A DNA stretch of 64,000 nt from contig VUYV01000045.1 of NCBI GenBank assembly GCA_008711295.1, forward strand, positions 563,889-627,888, in the 5' to 3' direction. This document shows, in pieces, positions 23,344 through 35,196 of this stretch. Source of the DNA: Anarhynchus alexandrinus. Taxonomy: Eukaryota > Chordata > Aves > Charadriiformes > Charadriidae. Both the position numbers and the translations under genes were made by a program. The notes under the pieces were generated by a model, which saw nothing but the letters and a program-made list of their open reading frames with translations, had not been told where the DNA came from and did no database searches. Numbering within the stretch: the stretch's first letter is position 1; every line of letters begins with the position of its first letter.

Positions 23344-24602
23344 CTCTGATGGGTTTCTGAACTTATAGGAGAGCCTGTATTGCAAAAGAACCATTGCATT
23401 AAATTATTGACTGCTCTGTTTCAGGAAGACCTCCATCTTGTTGCACAAAACAATGAAAATGGTAGAAGAACAAATAAAGATAGGGGAATGCTGAAATAAT
23501 AAATAACTTTGACCTTTTTTTTTCTTTTTTTTTTTTTTTTGGCATCCAGTTACTTCCTTTGATCTTCCCTGCCTTAAACAAGCTAATATCTGCCAAGAGA
23601 GTGCAACTGTTACTGAATCACTAAGGTCCTATTTGTTCCGCTCGACAGATGACAATGCATTTTTGTCTTTCTGCAGAAGCATAGCAGTGACTTTGAAAAC
23701 TTCCACCAACCAGAAGCCTAGGTTTTTTTCCTACCCTGCTTTTCCTTTTTTTTGGGGTGGGTTTTGTTTCTCATCTCCTTGAGACAGAGTGTACTGCAGA
23801 AGATTGTGACACTGTTTTCTGTTTGATGCGGGTTAGACAACGCTGAAGTTGTATGATTTTGCTGTTGCTCATGATTGCTCTGGCAAGAACCGAAGTATTC
23901 AGCAGCTGTAACGTACATTGGTGTTTCAGTTACGTTATGGCTAGTTTGTGAGTGTCCTTTGCAATTGCCTACTTTGTAACTCCCTGTTTTTTTAAACAAT
24001 TCCTGTTAGTATTAATTCTTTAGGACTGTATAGGTTTCCTGTATATGCAGTTGTCGAATTGAGTGATCAAAAGATTTTATATTTAGAGTTTAGAAAACAG
24101 ACTTCAGTTTTAATAGAAAATGCAACCTCATGATGGAAGCAGGAGATACATTATCAGGTCTGTTTGAATTCTGTGAAGAAATGGAGAAACTCTTTCTTTA
24201 AGGGTGTTGTTTTCAGTCACTAGTATAAGCCTGGATATTTAAATCTGGGCTATTAAGTAAACATTCTTTGTTCTAAGTATACATTGTACTTAGCACGAAA
24301 ACAACCTAATTTCTGATGGAGATCTTAGGTGCTCCTGAGTACAAATAACAATCACTACAGAACTTAGTGTTTCGCATTGCTTTTTGGTTCAGTTTCCATT
24401 GGCCATGCTTGTAGGCTTCTTAAGTCAGTTTTAAAATTGGACTTCTCCTCTGGAGTAAGGAGTATATGCTATATCACAGAAATAGAATTTTGGAAAGCTT
24501 GCAAGTTATTCCCAAAGAATGAGATATAACCTCTGTGGCTGTTAATTTGGGACTTCTCCGATGGCTGGAGATGATGTGTGTGTGAGGATCAGAGACTTAG
24601 GC
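23344..24602. other. Intergenic, with T-tract
   Basis: No gene recognised. A long T tract interrupted by one C lies at 23515-23540. Confidence 0.5.
23515..23540. repeat. Poly-T tract (poly-A on minus strand)
   Basis: 26 bases, all T except C at 23524. I see no adjoining retrocopy body on the minus strand. Confidence 0.85.
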
Positions 24603-24690
24603 CCTGATCCAGCAAAGCACTTAAACTCATTTTTAACTTAGCTCATCATGATCAGTTCCGCTGAAGACAATGACTGATTCATATTATCAC
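24603..24690 (+). mobile_element. Possible old palindromic MITE remnant (half copy)
   Basis: The sequence opens with 'ccctgatccagcaaagcac' and continues into 'cagttccgctgaagacaatg' and 'actgattcat'. It resembles a palindromic non-autonomous DNA element common in turtles and birds whose termini read like 'gccctgatcctgcaaagcac' and whose middle contains a 'cccattgaagtcaatggg' palindrome. Only about half of the element is visible. Recognition is from memory. Confidence 0.4.
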
Positions 24691-26671
24691 AGAAAGATAT
24701 AGCACTGCCTTATTTGGGACTATATAATTAATACAATCCCTATCAGTTTTTTCAAACAAAAAAAATGTAAAAGTATCAGAAAACATCTTATAAGAATTTG
24801 TTTAAAGACCTTCCTGGTTCTGTGTGTCTTCACTATAACTATTATGGAAGAAACTGCTAATTAGCTCCAAAATGCATCTTTTAATATAGATGGTACATTT
24901 CTGCTACTTAAACGGAATTTTATCTTCTGAGGGAACATCTTACTGAGTTTCTTTTCTAGAAAGGCTGATTTTTTGCTAGAATTAAGAAATATTTTGTTAA
25001 TTGGTGACTGAGAATTTTAAAAAAATACACCAGAACAGAAGACACAGCTCCGAGTTACAAAGGCCTGACGAATTATTAACTCACAACAGCTTTCCCTACA
25101 ACATCTACCATATTGTTTCTATCTAGAATATTGAATTTGTTGTTTCACTTGGGGTTTGCACAGGATGACTGCAGCTAGTACCATCCCTGCTGGACATGAT
25201 AATTTTTAGTGATCATTTACTGTCTGACTGTGCTTTTCTACAGTATATGCCAGATGGATTACCAGCGGCAGCACTGAGACACTCAGATGTGGCTGTAGTT
25301 GTTGCTGGATCAGTGGTGGCAATAACAAGCCAGTTCTTGACATCAAGAAGAGAATACAGAAAAATGTATTGCAACACTGATTAGTTGAACAACTGATAGC
25401 CCTTGTGGACTTTTCCTTTTGGACTTGAGGTTTGTGAGAACAGGCCCAGAGGTAAATTGACACACCTTCCTTGTGTGGCACTGCCAACAGTCTAATGGCT
25501 CTGTGATAATCTCTAATTGGATAGAGAGAACCTAAGGTACACAAGAGGACTTGATATGCTGGCTGCAGATTATTCACAGGCACATGTAGCCATGCTTACA
25601 ATAGCAGAGAAGATTGGTTGACAATGATTAGTGGAATAAGTAAAGTAAATCCAATTCTTTGAAGATGCCCAGAAAATGAGGGTCTACTGCTACCAGTAGC
25701 TGGTAGCTTGTCTACTCCTGGTAGACAGGAATGGGATGCTGAAGCAGCTGCTGAAGCAGCAAGACTTTTCCAAGCTATTTGGGTGAAGAAATATCTTGGC
25801 CTTACAGTCACAATAAGTGTAACTTCTTGAGGTGATAGGGTTAGCCTCACCACAGGGACCTTTCAACTGGAGGATCAGCTTCTAGGAAGGAAATGTGAAT
25901 GTGTGAGGTGTTAAAACCAAATGCAGTATATTTGAATACCATTACTGGAGAGAAATAAAATGAAGAAACTAGGTCATGCAGTAAGATTGATTCTACACTG
26001 TCTTCTGGTTTGAGGTTAGGTTCTACCTTCTAAACACTTGGACACTCTCGTCACTTTACATGTCACTGCATCATATATGTGTATGGACAAACATTGATGG
26101 AGGGAACTAGACCCATGGAATGACACTTCAGAATGACTCTTAATGAAGACAGTCATCTCCATCAAAAGAGGCAGCTGGTTTTGTTTTGTGGAAGCCACAA
26201 AAGATGGCTGACTACTTACTGCCTCAGTCTTGGTGGGTACTCAAACATATGTGTGCCATTCACTACTGAGAACAGGTAGGTCCATTACTGGGGCAATGGG
26301 CAGCAAAGGTATTTTGGATAAGGACTGGAGCAGTTTACAGAAATGCTGAGGAGGTACAGTGAGGGCAATGGATTTTTTTTCCCTAACTCAGATTATGATA
26401 GGGAACTGAGACTAATACATTGATTGGGCCAGTGAGTACATGAATTAAGGGGAAGGGTGAATTTGCCCATGGAGCTTCCTTAATGCTTACCTAATTTAGG
26501 GAAAATAGTAGACCAATTAAAAAAAAGATGTCTTGATGAAAGAGCAGCAGAAAAGTTGAAACCATGAAATGGGATCTTGAAATTAGGCATCTGTGGAGAA
26601 TGGGGAAATAGACCATCATCAAAGTAATAAAGATCTTCTAAGTATTTTGTTACAGATCTGTGTATTAGATG
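24691..26671. other. Intergenic, with twin hairpins and an unresolved stretch
   Basis: No gene identified. The part from about 25200 to 26200 is less AT-rich than its flanks and looks like old, unidentified repeat or duplicated sequence, but I cannot name it. It contains two adjacent perfect hairpins at 25689-25727. Confidence 0.45.
25689..25727. repeat. Two adjacent 7-base hairpins, one base apart
   Basis: GCTACCA-gtagc-TGGTAGC (25689-25707) and TGTCTAC-tcctg-GTAGACA (25709-25727). Both have 7-base perfect stems and 5-base loops. The two arms share the words CTAC and GTAG, so alternative pairings across the two hairpins are also possible. Confidence 0.75.
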
Positions 26672-26887
26672 CATAGAATCATAGAATAAATTGGAAGGGA
26701 TGTCAAGATGTCATCTAGTCCAAACCCCTGCTCAAAGAAGGTATTTTTAGGTCAGGTTGCTCAGGGACTTGTCCAGCTGACTCTTGAACTCAAAGTTGAG
26801 TCTCATCCTCAAAGGACAGGCAGTTCCCAGCATCTCTGGAGAGCCTGTTCCAGTTTTTGACCATTCTCATGGTAAAAATTTATACTT
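26672..26887 (-). mobile_element. Older CR1 LINE copy, 3' part (host of a nested CR1)
   Basis: Reverse-complement CR1 3' end: 'gcatagaatcatagaataaa', 'ttggaagggatgtcaag', 'gtccaaacccctgctcaaag', 'gagagcctgttccag'. It stops at 'ttatactt' (26887), where a second CR1 begins, and it resumes at 27201. Confidence 0.9.
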
Positions 26888-27200
26888 AGAATCATAGAAT
26901 GGTTTAGGTTGGAAAGGACCTTGAAGATCATCGAGTTCCAACACCCCTGCCATAGGCAGGGACACCTCCCACTAGACCAGGTTGCCCAAGGCCACGTCCA
27001 GCCTGGCCTTGAACACCTCCAGGGATGGGGCCTCAACAACTTCTCTGGGCAACCTGTTCCAGTGCCTTACCACCCTCAAAGTGAAAAATTTCTTCCTAAT
27101 GTTTAATCTAAACCTGCCCTCTTCCAGTTTAAAGCCATTCCCCCTTGTCCTATCGCTACACACCCTAGTAAAAAGTCCTTCCCCAGCTCTCCTGTAGGCC
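26888..27200 (-). mobile_element. Younger CR1 LINE copy inserted into an older CR1
   Basis: A clean, less diverged CR1 3' end on the minus strand. It begins with 'agaatcatagaatggtttag' and 'gttggaaaggaccttgaaga', continues with 'ctgggcaacctgttccagtg' and 'agcctggccttgaacacctc', and is 5'-truncated at 'cctgtaggcc' (27200). On the minus strand it still encodes the CR1 ORF2 end, with [19 protein letters not shown] and [15 protein letters not shown]. The words 'atactt' at 26882-26887 and 'atactt' at 27203-27208 flank it and are a plausible target-site duplication. Confidence 0.93.
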
Positions 27201-27440
27201 AAATACTTAATATCTAATAGTAATTTCCCATAGTCCAGCTTGTGTCCCATTGCCTCTTGGACTGATGCTGTGCACCTCCAAGAAGAGTCTAGCTCTGTAT
27301 TTTCTGAGTTCTCTGATGAGGTGGTTGTAGATAGCAATAAGGTCTCCCCGAGCCTTTTTTTCCTGCAATTTGAGCAGGCCCTGCTATCTGAGGCTGTTCC
27401 TACATGTCCTGACCAACTTGGGGCCTCTGGACTTGCTTCT
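27201..27440 (-). mobile_element. Older CR1 LINE copy, 5' part (continues the host copy)
   Basis: Resumes the older element after the nested insertion: 'catagtccagcttgtgtccc', 'cctccaagaagagtctagct', 'gatagcaataaggtctcccc' and 'gaccaacttggggcctctgg' are reverse-complement CR1 ORF2 sequences in the expected order after the part at 26672-26887. It is more diverged than the insert. It fades near 27440. Confidence 0.85.
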
Positions 27441-28394
27441 TGTACTGGGAAACCGCAAAGGGAGTGAGGGTAACAGGAAGTCTCACATTGATAGGACTAA
27501 TCTGAGGCCTCTTCTTTAAGCGTGGGCATTACAAAATGGCCAAGCACGTGTATTTCTTTTCAGTTCTTCATCTGTTAGCAAATGTGTCTTTTGAAAAAAT
27601 AGAGCTGGACCTGTTCTGGGTATCAGTTGCAGTGTAATGTGAAACTACAGCAAGAGATATGAAAAAAGTAGTCTTATGGTGCAGTATTTGAGAGTAGAGA
27701 GCTGAGAGACTTTACCTGAGGCGAATGTCACCATGCATATTTTGCATGCCCATGGGTATACTTGCACAAGAGCCCTTGCATGCACATGTTTAAACCTGAA
27801 GCCTGAGAGGCTCTTGTTGCTCAGTACACAGTTGAGCATTTGGCAGGAAAATGAGTCTTGAGAAATAATACTGTAAGTGAGGCCAATTAATTATGAAATA
27901 TGACTGATTAGCAAATGGAGCTGACATCCACTAAGCAAACCTGCTGAAACAATGGAAGACCCTGGGGGAGGGGTTGGGAGCAAAGGCAGGGGAAAGAAAA
28001 ATTTTTGTCTTCCACATGCTCTGCCATTCTTCCATGTCAAAAAGATGAGTCTTTGGATTAACCCTGGTGTATGGAAGATGTTTTTTCCACATAGATTACT
28101 GTATTACTAACATTCAAATTGGTCTGTGTAGTTCAACAGAGGTACAACCTATCTTTTAAGTGATCTGAAGAACTGTATTATGCGTGATACTAATGGTACT
28201 TCATCAGTTTAAAGATTTACTCTTCCATAGGGATGGCGTACAAGGGTGTGTGCCAGTTGGCCTGAAAACACCCCAGGGTACTTCAAGGTTAAACTAAATA
28301 AAGAATTTACAAATGTGGAATACAGGTATCACAGTTACAAATTTATAATGGTATCTGAGAGGCTTCTTCATGCTGTCTTCTAGTTAGGACACAC

Positions 28395-28414
28395 ACTGAC
28401 CCTAGAGGGTCAGT
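28395..28414. promoter_or_regulatory. Perfect everted half-site palindrome (candidate)
   Basis: ACTGACCCT-ag-AGGGTCAGT: 9-base perfect arms with a 2-base centre. It contains two outward-facing GGGTCA nuclear-receptor half-sites separated by four bases. It lies about 7.5 kb upstream of the ESR1 start codon. Confidence 0.4.
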
Positions 28415-31352
28415 TCTTGTGCAAAAGTTATGCTGTCAGGTTGGGAAAACAGGTTTGCTTTTACAAGCAGTGTTTTTTAGGGTGTTCCTAAGAATTCATT
28501 CAGACACAAATCTCTCCCTCTACCCACGCCATTCCCACATCTCTCCTCCAGGATACCCCACTCCTAGGTTTAAGGAGCTTGTTTCAGCACTTCTTTCCTC
28601 AAACTATCCTCTGGCAACTAGAAATAAGTTGTACAACAGTTGTCTTACCTGACTGGGCAATGCTGAAATTTTGTGCTCAGCTTTCATGCCTCAGATCTCA
28701 TAACAAAACTTGTCAGTTTTGTTACTATCACCACATAAATGGGATTAAGCACATAGCTCATTTCTGACTATTTTTGGGAGCCCAGACATGGTAATATCTG
28801 ATCATTTTGAAGATGCCTCACCCTCTAAGCCAATCTCAATAGATACAGAGCTGTCTTCCTTGTGAAGACTTTCAAAGTTTTCTTGCTAGGCTGTTTTCAG
28901 AACGCTGACTCATGGTAATCAGTCAATTTGTCTTTGATATAAACAAAACAAAGGAATACGAGCATGGGGTACTCAGCTCCAGCTCTGCATTTCAGAGATC
29001 ATTCTTGGTTTTAGATGAGGCTAGATGCATGAGAAACTGTCTGTTAAGATGTTGTGTTTGTGATTAAGCAGGGAATGTTGCTTAACAGTAAATCACAGCA
29101 CTGTTACTTTTCTACCAGTGAACATCTTTGGTCACAAGTGGTTAACATTTTCTGTAGGAAAGCAGAGAAATGTGTTTTTTCTTCCATTTTTCTGCCTCCA
29201 TGAAAACATCTGCTAACTCTCTGAAACATCAGTATTTGCTAATATCTTTTGAGTTTGTCCAGAGTACTCAGGTATTTTGGCCCATTCTGTGTATGTAGTA
29301 AGTAATTTATTCTGTATGAGTTGGGCACAATTATTTAGTCTTATCCTCTCCCATCTTTCTTGGGTTCAAAAACTTGAAGAAATGCACAAGCTAGTTATAT
29401 TACAGCTTGTCTTCTACTCTTTTTGGAAAGGGTACATTTCTACATGTTGTTTTCCAATGCTGAATTGAAAAGGCAGATGGTGCCCCGTTTTGGTGTCAGG
29501 AAATTCAGTCTGTACATCTGGGGGCTGAAATTCAGTATTATAACTGACATGATAATGTGCCTTTAAGCCCAGACTCTTATTCTGCCCCAGAAGAGTAATG
29601 AGAGGGGAAAAGTTCCTGTATCTGCATTAGTCTGGATGATAGCGTGTCATTCACTCTTTTGGAAAGTTTTGTGCCTAGTCTAGTCAGGACTAGGATCTGA
29701 GAGAGGAGAGAGCAGGCTCGGTCAGGAGAGAGGTTTTAGAAATCTTAACTCTTAAAAACTTGCAGTTTTTCAAGGGCTGGAAAATTGGCCAAATGTGGAT
29801 GGAGTTTCAGAGCAAGAGCAAAAGGCAGTTTTGTGACACGCTGTTTCAGCTTCCTGCCAGATTCAAAGTTTCTGCTCCAAAACCCTCATTTGCTACAGCA
29901 AAAAGGGTTTCTCATTTCAAAAAAGGGTTTCGAGAAATCTTTAAGGAGGGAAAAGCAAAAAAAGTTCTTTGGCTCAGATTATTTCAAATTATTCTCTCTG
30001 AGATCATCACTGGCATTTAAAATTTCCACCTGAATGGCTAAAATCTGACAGTGTCATAAATAGCTGTAAACAAAGACTTAAAATTTAAAGCATCAGAATA
30101 CTTTACCAAAAAAGCTATGTTGACATCCCAGCCTGATTTTTCTCTTGATTATGCAGGAAATTTCAAAGTATGTAATAGATCTTTTCATGCAAAGCATAGG
30201 TAAAACTGAAGGTATATTTAAATGTTGTAAATTAATAACCACGTGTGGAATAATTGTATTCCACGGTTCCATGTTTGGAATAAGAACTATTTTGAGCAAA
30301 TGTTCTCACATTCTCTAATTACATTTGACATGTGAAAACAGAAACTTCCCTTTTAATGGTAAAACCAACCTAAACCATAACTTTAGAATTAAAAATCCTG
30401 TGTAGAGCATTTTGGTGCCATGGCTGGTTTTGGTAAGGTATTTGGGGCTGGGGGAAAAAAGAGGTTTACATCTTTCTATCAACTCATAAAGATTTAAATG
30501 TTAAAACTTTCCAATAACAGGGTGAAGCACTTATCTCTACTAAGAGCCTAAGGAATTTTTAAGCATACCTCTTGCTTTGCCTAGTGGTATCAAGGGCTTT
30601 ATTTTTTTTTTTTTTTTCTCAGAGAAGATTTATAAAGCAGTGGGATAGATGGTGCTGTTCTCCAGCTGTCTATCTTGAGGAGTTTCCTCACTGGACTAAA
30701 CACAACATAATTTCTCTGTAATGTTACAGTGGAATCTTGGAAAAACATAATGTTCCTCCTGTTATGTGCAATAGATTCTTCTTTAATTGCAGCAGCTAAA
30801 AAAAGCTTCTATCTTTATAGCTGTGGAACCAAAGCGATGAAGTTTATGGTCTCTCACTGTCAGCAGGTTTATGGAAAATTTATAGTATATGTTCTCAGTT
30901 CTGAGTTTACCATTTTTTGTTGGAATACTTACTAAAACTAGTGCTGAAAAAAGCCCGTTAGAGGATTAGCAGTTTTGCTGTCTTTAAAGATTCCTAAAAT
31001 TCAAATAGTTTTTTTGTAGTGTTTTTAATTTCATCTCCATTTCCCTCACACTGCTGTTTTATCTTGTCCAGAATCAAGAATCTGTTCAGGCGGTTTCTTC
31101 CTCCTTTTCTTTTCCTTTTCTTTTCCTCCCTATGGACTGAACGTATTTTGTTACTGTTCCCTCACTGGCTTTCAGGACTTTTAGTTAATAGAAAATTGCT
31201 GATGGCACTAGAAATCCACAAACCTTCTTTTGGTTGTTTAGATAAGCTAGAGTAATATTTTCTATAATTTTTGTTTTCTGCCCTTTTCATTTTTCTGAGT
31301 CCATTTTGCTGGTGCTGCATTATTTGCAATCAGTGGAATGGAGCTACTTTTC

Positions 31353-31376
31353 TTTTTTTTTTTTTTTTTTAAGATN
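31353..31376. repeat. T18 tract next to an undetermined base
   Basis: Eighteen T at 31353-31370, then aagat and n at 31376. The tract length is probably unreliable. Confidence 0.85.
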
Positions 31377-34300
31377 TTTAAGCTATGTTCCAGTTTTGAA
31401 GTGAAAATATGTTCATGTTGTCTGTTATGGTAAGAATCCTGAATTTGATTCAGTACCCTCCTGTTTGTAGCTGGTAAAGGTGTTGGACTGATGGTCCAGC
31501 TGAGCCAAACAGCATTATGCGTGACTCTGCTAGTTTACTCGGATCACTCTAGTCATTTGTCAACAACAACAACAAAAAAGACAAAAAAAAAAGACAGAAA
31601 TGTAAAAACTAGAAACAAACTCTTCATCAATGAATCGAAATGAGCAGAATTTGCCTTTAGAAGCTTATCTAAATATTCTTCAGCTGTAAATGATGTTAAT
31701 TTAACCACAGAGCCACAGAAATGTGATTTAGTTTTAATGTTGATACATTTGGTATTTTATTAGTGTAATTTAGAGTAAATTCCTCACTTTGGAAAATCTG
31801 AGTTGGGCACTGGAACTCCGGCGTATCTAGAAAAGGAAAACAGGAAAGTTGACATTTTAAAAAAGGGAACACAGGATTTAATCAGTCACTTCCATTCATT
31901 TAATCAATTCATTCCTCATCTCCATGAGGACAGTCTTCACTGTTTCAGAAACTCAACTCTTGACTCAGTCTCACTAAAAATCCCTGTGTACAAAGAAGCA
32001 GTTTCTAGTTTGACCTTCCTTGCCAACGTGTCTGTAGTGCTACTCAGTCACAGTGGACGCTACCCTCCTGTTTCTTCAGTCTTTGTTAATTGCCATTTTT
32101 GCTTTCCTTCCTGTTTCTTCTGTATTTTAACATATGTATACATACTGTGTATGCGTAAATCTGGATGGATCGAAGGCAACATTAATTTTATTTGTATATT
32201 GCCAAACTTCAGAAATATAGCAAAAAGCTAATCTATACCAGATATATTTAGCAAATCTTTAGATTTTGTAGAACCAGTTTCCCTCTGTTTTTTATGGGTG
32301 TCTGAGGAAGACTGGGATAGACAACTTTCTCCTGTAGTATGTGCTTAGTAACTCCAAAACAATATGGGGCCTTCATTCAGGGGAGAGAAATACATTGGGC
32401 AGCTTGGTTGCAGCTGAATACACATTTGTGGAGAAATTACCGAGTCTGAAAAGGTAGATTTCCCATTGACTAAGTATTTTTTGAACATTTCTGTCTAGCA
32501 CTGGAAATGAAGATGCTGCAGCCAGTTCATGGTTTTTATTTACTCTCTGACATTGCTACATGTGATTTTTTTTTAAAAAATACACAGTGAATGAGGCAAG
32601 CCCTTCTGTATGAGATCTGCATATTTTTAAAGATATACATGAAGTGAGATTTAGCAAAACCAAGTTTTGCATAGACTTTGTGTCCACTGGTAAAAACGAC
32701 CAAATATTATTGCTATATCCTGCACATACTTCCATATTATGCTCATAACATGTAAAACCTGACATCTAATAGATCAGAGTGATTAAACTGGGTGGTGGAG
32801 TAAGTCCTGTCCTTTAAGCACAAAGACCAGGTTTTAGAAACTTAGGTCTCCTTTTTCTGGAGGGCGAGCACACAAGGAGATGCATCTAAAGCAGGGGGAA
32901 TTTGCAACATGTTAGTTTGGAGCAAGCAGGACAGTCATCACCATGCAGGACAAGAAAAATTGCACTCTTTGATAATCTGTTGCATTTCACAGCTTTTTTT
33001 AATATCTAAAAATCCCACATGTAGCATGCAGAATAAAAAATTGATTTTATGCAGTATACACAAACCAAAAAGTTCACCTTCTTCCCAGGATTTGGCTTGA
33101 CTAACCCCCCACCTCTCCCTTGCCCTTTCTTGCTCTCTTGCTCTTCTTCCACTGAAAAAAAGTGAGCCAAATATTACGAGATGCTATCCCAGGGATTCCC
33201 AGCCAGTCCCTAAGATCTTGTTGGTGGCACTCACATTTTTCTTCCGAGATGTGCACCAGGCTGTGTGCTGCAGGAATACTGCAGCTCTCTATTGCTGAGC
33301 CCTTTTAGGGGGCAGGACTGTAACTTTCCACACCGGCTTGTGGAAAGCTGCTCATAGGGTCCCTAGTTTAAATGGTACAGAGCAGAAGCGATGGTGCTTA
33401 TACTTAACCCTACAGAGTGTTTTAGGGCTGTTTGCACGTGGTGGAAATTTTAAATATTTGTCTCCCTGAAAAGGCACAGCCCTCCCAAAATTATTAATGA
33501 GGTTTTTAAAAACTGCACATAAGGAACACTGAGGTTGCACAGGACGCCCTCAGAAATCAAGTCTCTGTGTGCACACTTGTATCTTCTGTCTTCTGCATAG
33601 CTATTATGGTGGAGCATTTTATTGCATGTCAATATAGTAATTCTAACATAGCGTACGTCTTGGATAATGCTTTAAATAAAAGTCTAAATTCCATTTTGCA
33701 GTACACTACAGAGGCGGGTACTTCTTATGGCAGGCAGATTCACATTAATTCTCAGATTATGCAATTTAATATGAGATAATGCTTTTTTCTACGTCTTACT
33801 GAAGCACGAAATGAAATCTATAAGAGTGACTGACCTTACACGTGTAACTGCCATTCATTTCAGCCTGTGTAGCCCAGCAGACTGGCTGCTGAGAGCTATG
33901 CTTGCTTGCTGTTTTGTGAGTCTCTGCAGATGCACGTTCGCCCACTCTATGCAAACATGCATACACTCTCTTTTTTTCCTCTCACACTGTCTGGCATATT
34001 TTCAGAATAACTCCTCGAAGACTTTCTGAACTGCTGGGTATGATTGTCTGATTATTATTTTTTTTTTTTTTTTAACTGGGAACATGTTTAGTCCAGTTTT
34101 ATTTAAACAGCCTTATCTCTTTGATCAAAGTCTACAATCTGAAATTTGAACAGGGTAGGGAGGGTGGCTGGGTGGGTGAGGAAATCTATCAAGTACATGT
34201 TTATGTGTGTGCTGCTGTCTTAGCTGTGTGCCTGCGGAGGGACAAATGTATATTGCTTCAGAGTAATATTGCAAATTTAAATAATATTGGCCTTTTTAGT

Positions 34301-34535
34301 AGAGGTTCTAAAAACAGTATTATTACTAAAATAAGACCGTTTTTAGTAAACTTTTCTTGAAGCTATTAGTGACCTGCATATTCAGTTTTTCGGTTTCTTG
34401 GGTTTTTTGAAGGTTGAGCCGAATAACTGTGGAGTTGTTTAAGTATAGTGTAGACTTTGCTAGTATTCAAAGCATACTAACTGGAGCCCATGTATTAATG
34501 CGTTCAGGGTTGGCATTAACCTATTTCACTGACTG

Positions 34536-34550
34536 AACCACAGACCACAG
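34536..34550 (+). promoter_or_regulatory. Tandem RUNX-type motifs (candidate)
   Basis: AACCACAG at 34536-34543 and GACCACAG at 34543-34550 give two RUNX-like sites (complement of TGTGGT) in the same orientation, 7 bases apart, about 1.1 kb upstream of the predicted ESR1 promoter A start. Confidence 0.35.
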
Positions 34551-35010
34551 CAATAAAGCTAGGGAGCTCGAAACAGTTTCTCGAGGTTTTCATTTAGCTG
34601 GTTCAGGAGAACTGCTTTGTGCAACGTTAAAATTATATGGAATGAGATTGCAAGATGAAGCATGCATGCCACACCTTTTCATTATGTTCTCTCTCTTCAC
34701 CCTTTTTTTTTTTTCTTCTAAATATAACTTTGAGAGACATTTCAGTTTATTTTGAAGCCGATCCCATTTGATTATTTTTGGTTACTTGATTTTCTAGTCT
34801 GATTTAAAAATTCAGGTTTGCTGAGATTTTGTTCACAGGACTAGGAAAAAGAATTTCCTATACCCAAAGCATGTCTCATGCAATCACATAACATTTTCCT
34901 AGCTTTTAGTGTCTTCCTATGACAAAGTTTGAATGATGCTTTTTTTTCATCATTTTACAGCCTAAAAAGAAGCAGACAGAAATTTCTAGGCAAATCTAAA
35001 GCTTTTCCTC

Positions 35011-35060
35011 ACTTTTTAATGTTACTTTTACGGTCTTTACACTTTTAATGTTACTCTTAC
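35011..35060. repeat. Short direct duplication
   Basis: acttttt-aatgttacttttac at 35011 recurs as acttttaatgttactcttac at 35041-35060. The copies differ by one T of length and one base change and are separated by about 10 bases. Confidence 0.75.
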
Positions 35061-35170
35061 ACAACTTCAGGTTGCTAGTTCTGATGCAAGTGCGTTGTAA
35101 ACCTTTTCTTCTACATAGATATCATACACTTTAATTTTGTTAGCTGGTTTTATAGACTGAGGGTTGTTAT

Positions 35171-35196
35171 ACACACACACACACAGAGAGAGAGAG
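35171..35196. repeat. (AC)7(AG)6 compound microsatellite
   Basis: Seven AC units at 35171-35184 then six AG units at 35185-35196, about 400 bases upstream of the core promoter block. It is likely to vary in length between individuals. Confidence 0.95.

Noticed and set aside
25206..25583. 125-codon minus-strand frame
   Set aside because: No domain recognised and it overlaps the unidentified block. It is more likely a shadow than a gene.
31478..31512. tRNA-like string 'ggtaaaggtgttggactgat' with a small stem
   Set aside because: It resembles a D-arm and anticodon arm of a Leu/Ser tRNA, but no acceptor stem or T-arm (ggttcgaat type) follows, so no tRNA is called.
31803..32231. 142-codon open frame upstream of ESR1
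   Set aside because: It begins with a non-ATG codon, is compositionally odd, and has no recognisable domain.
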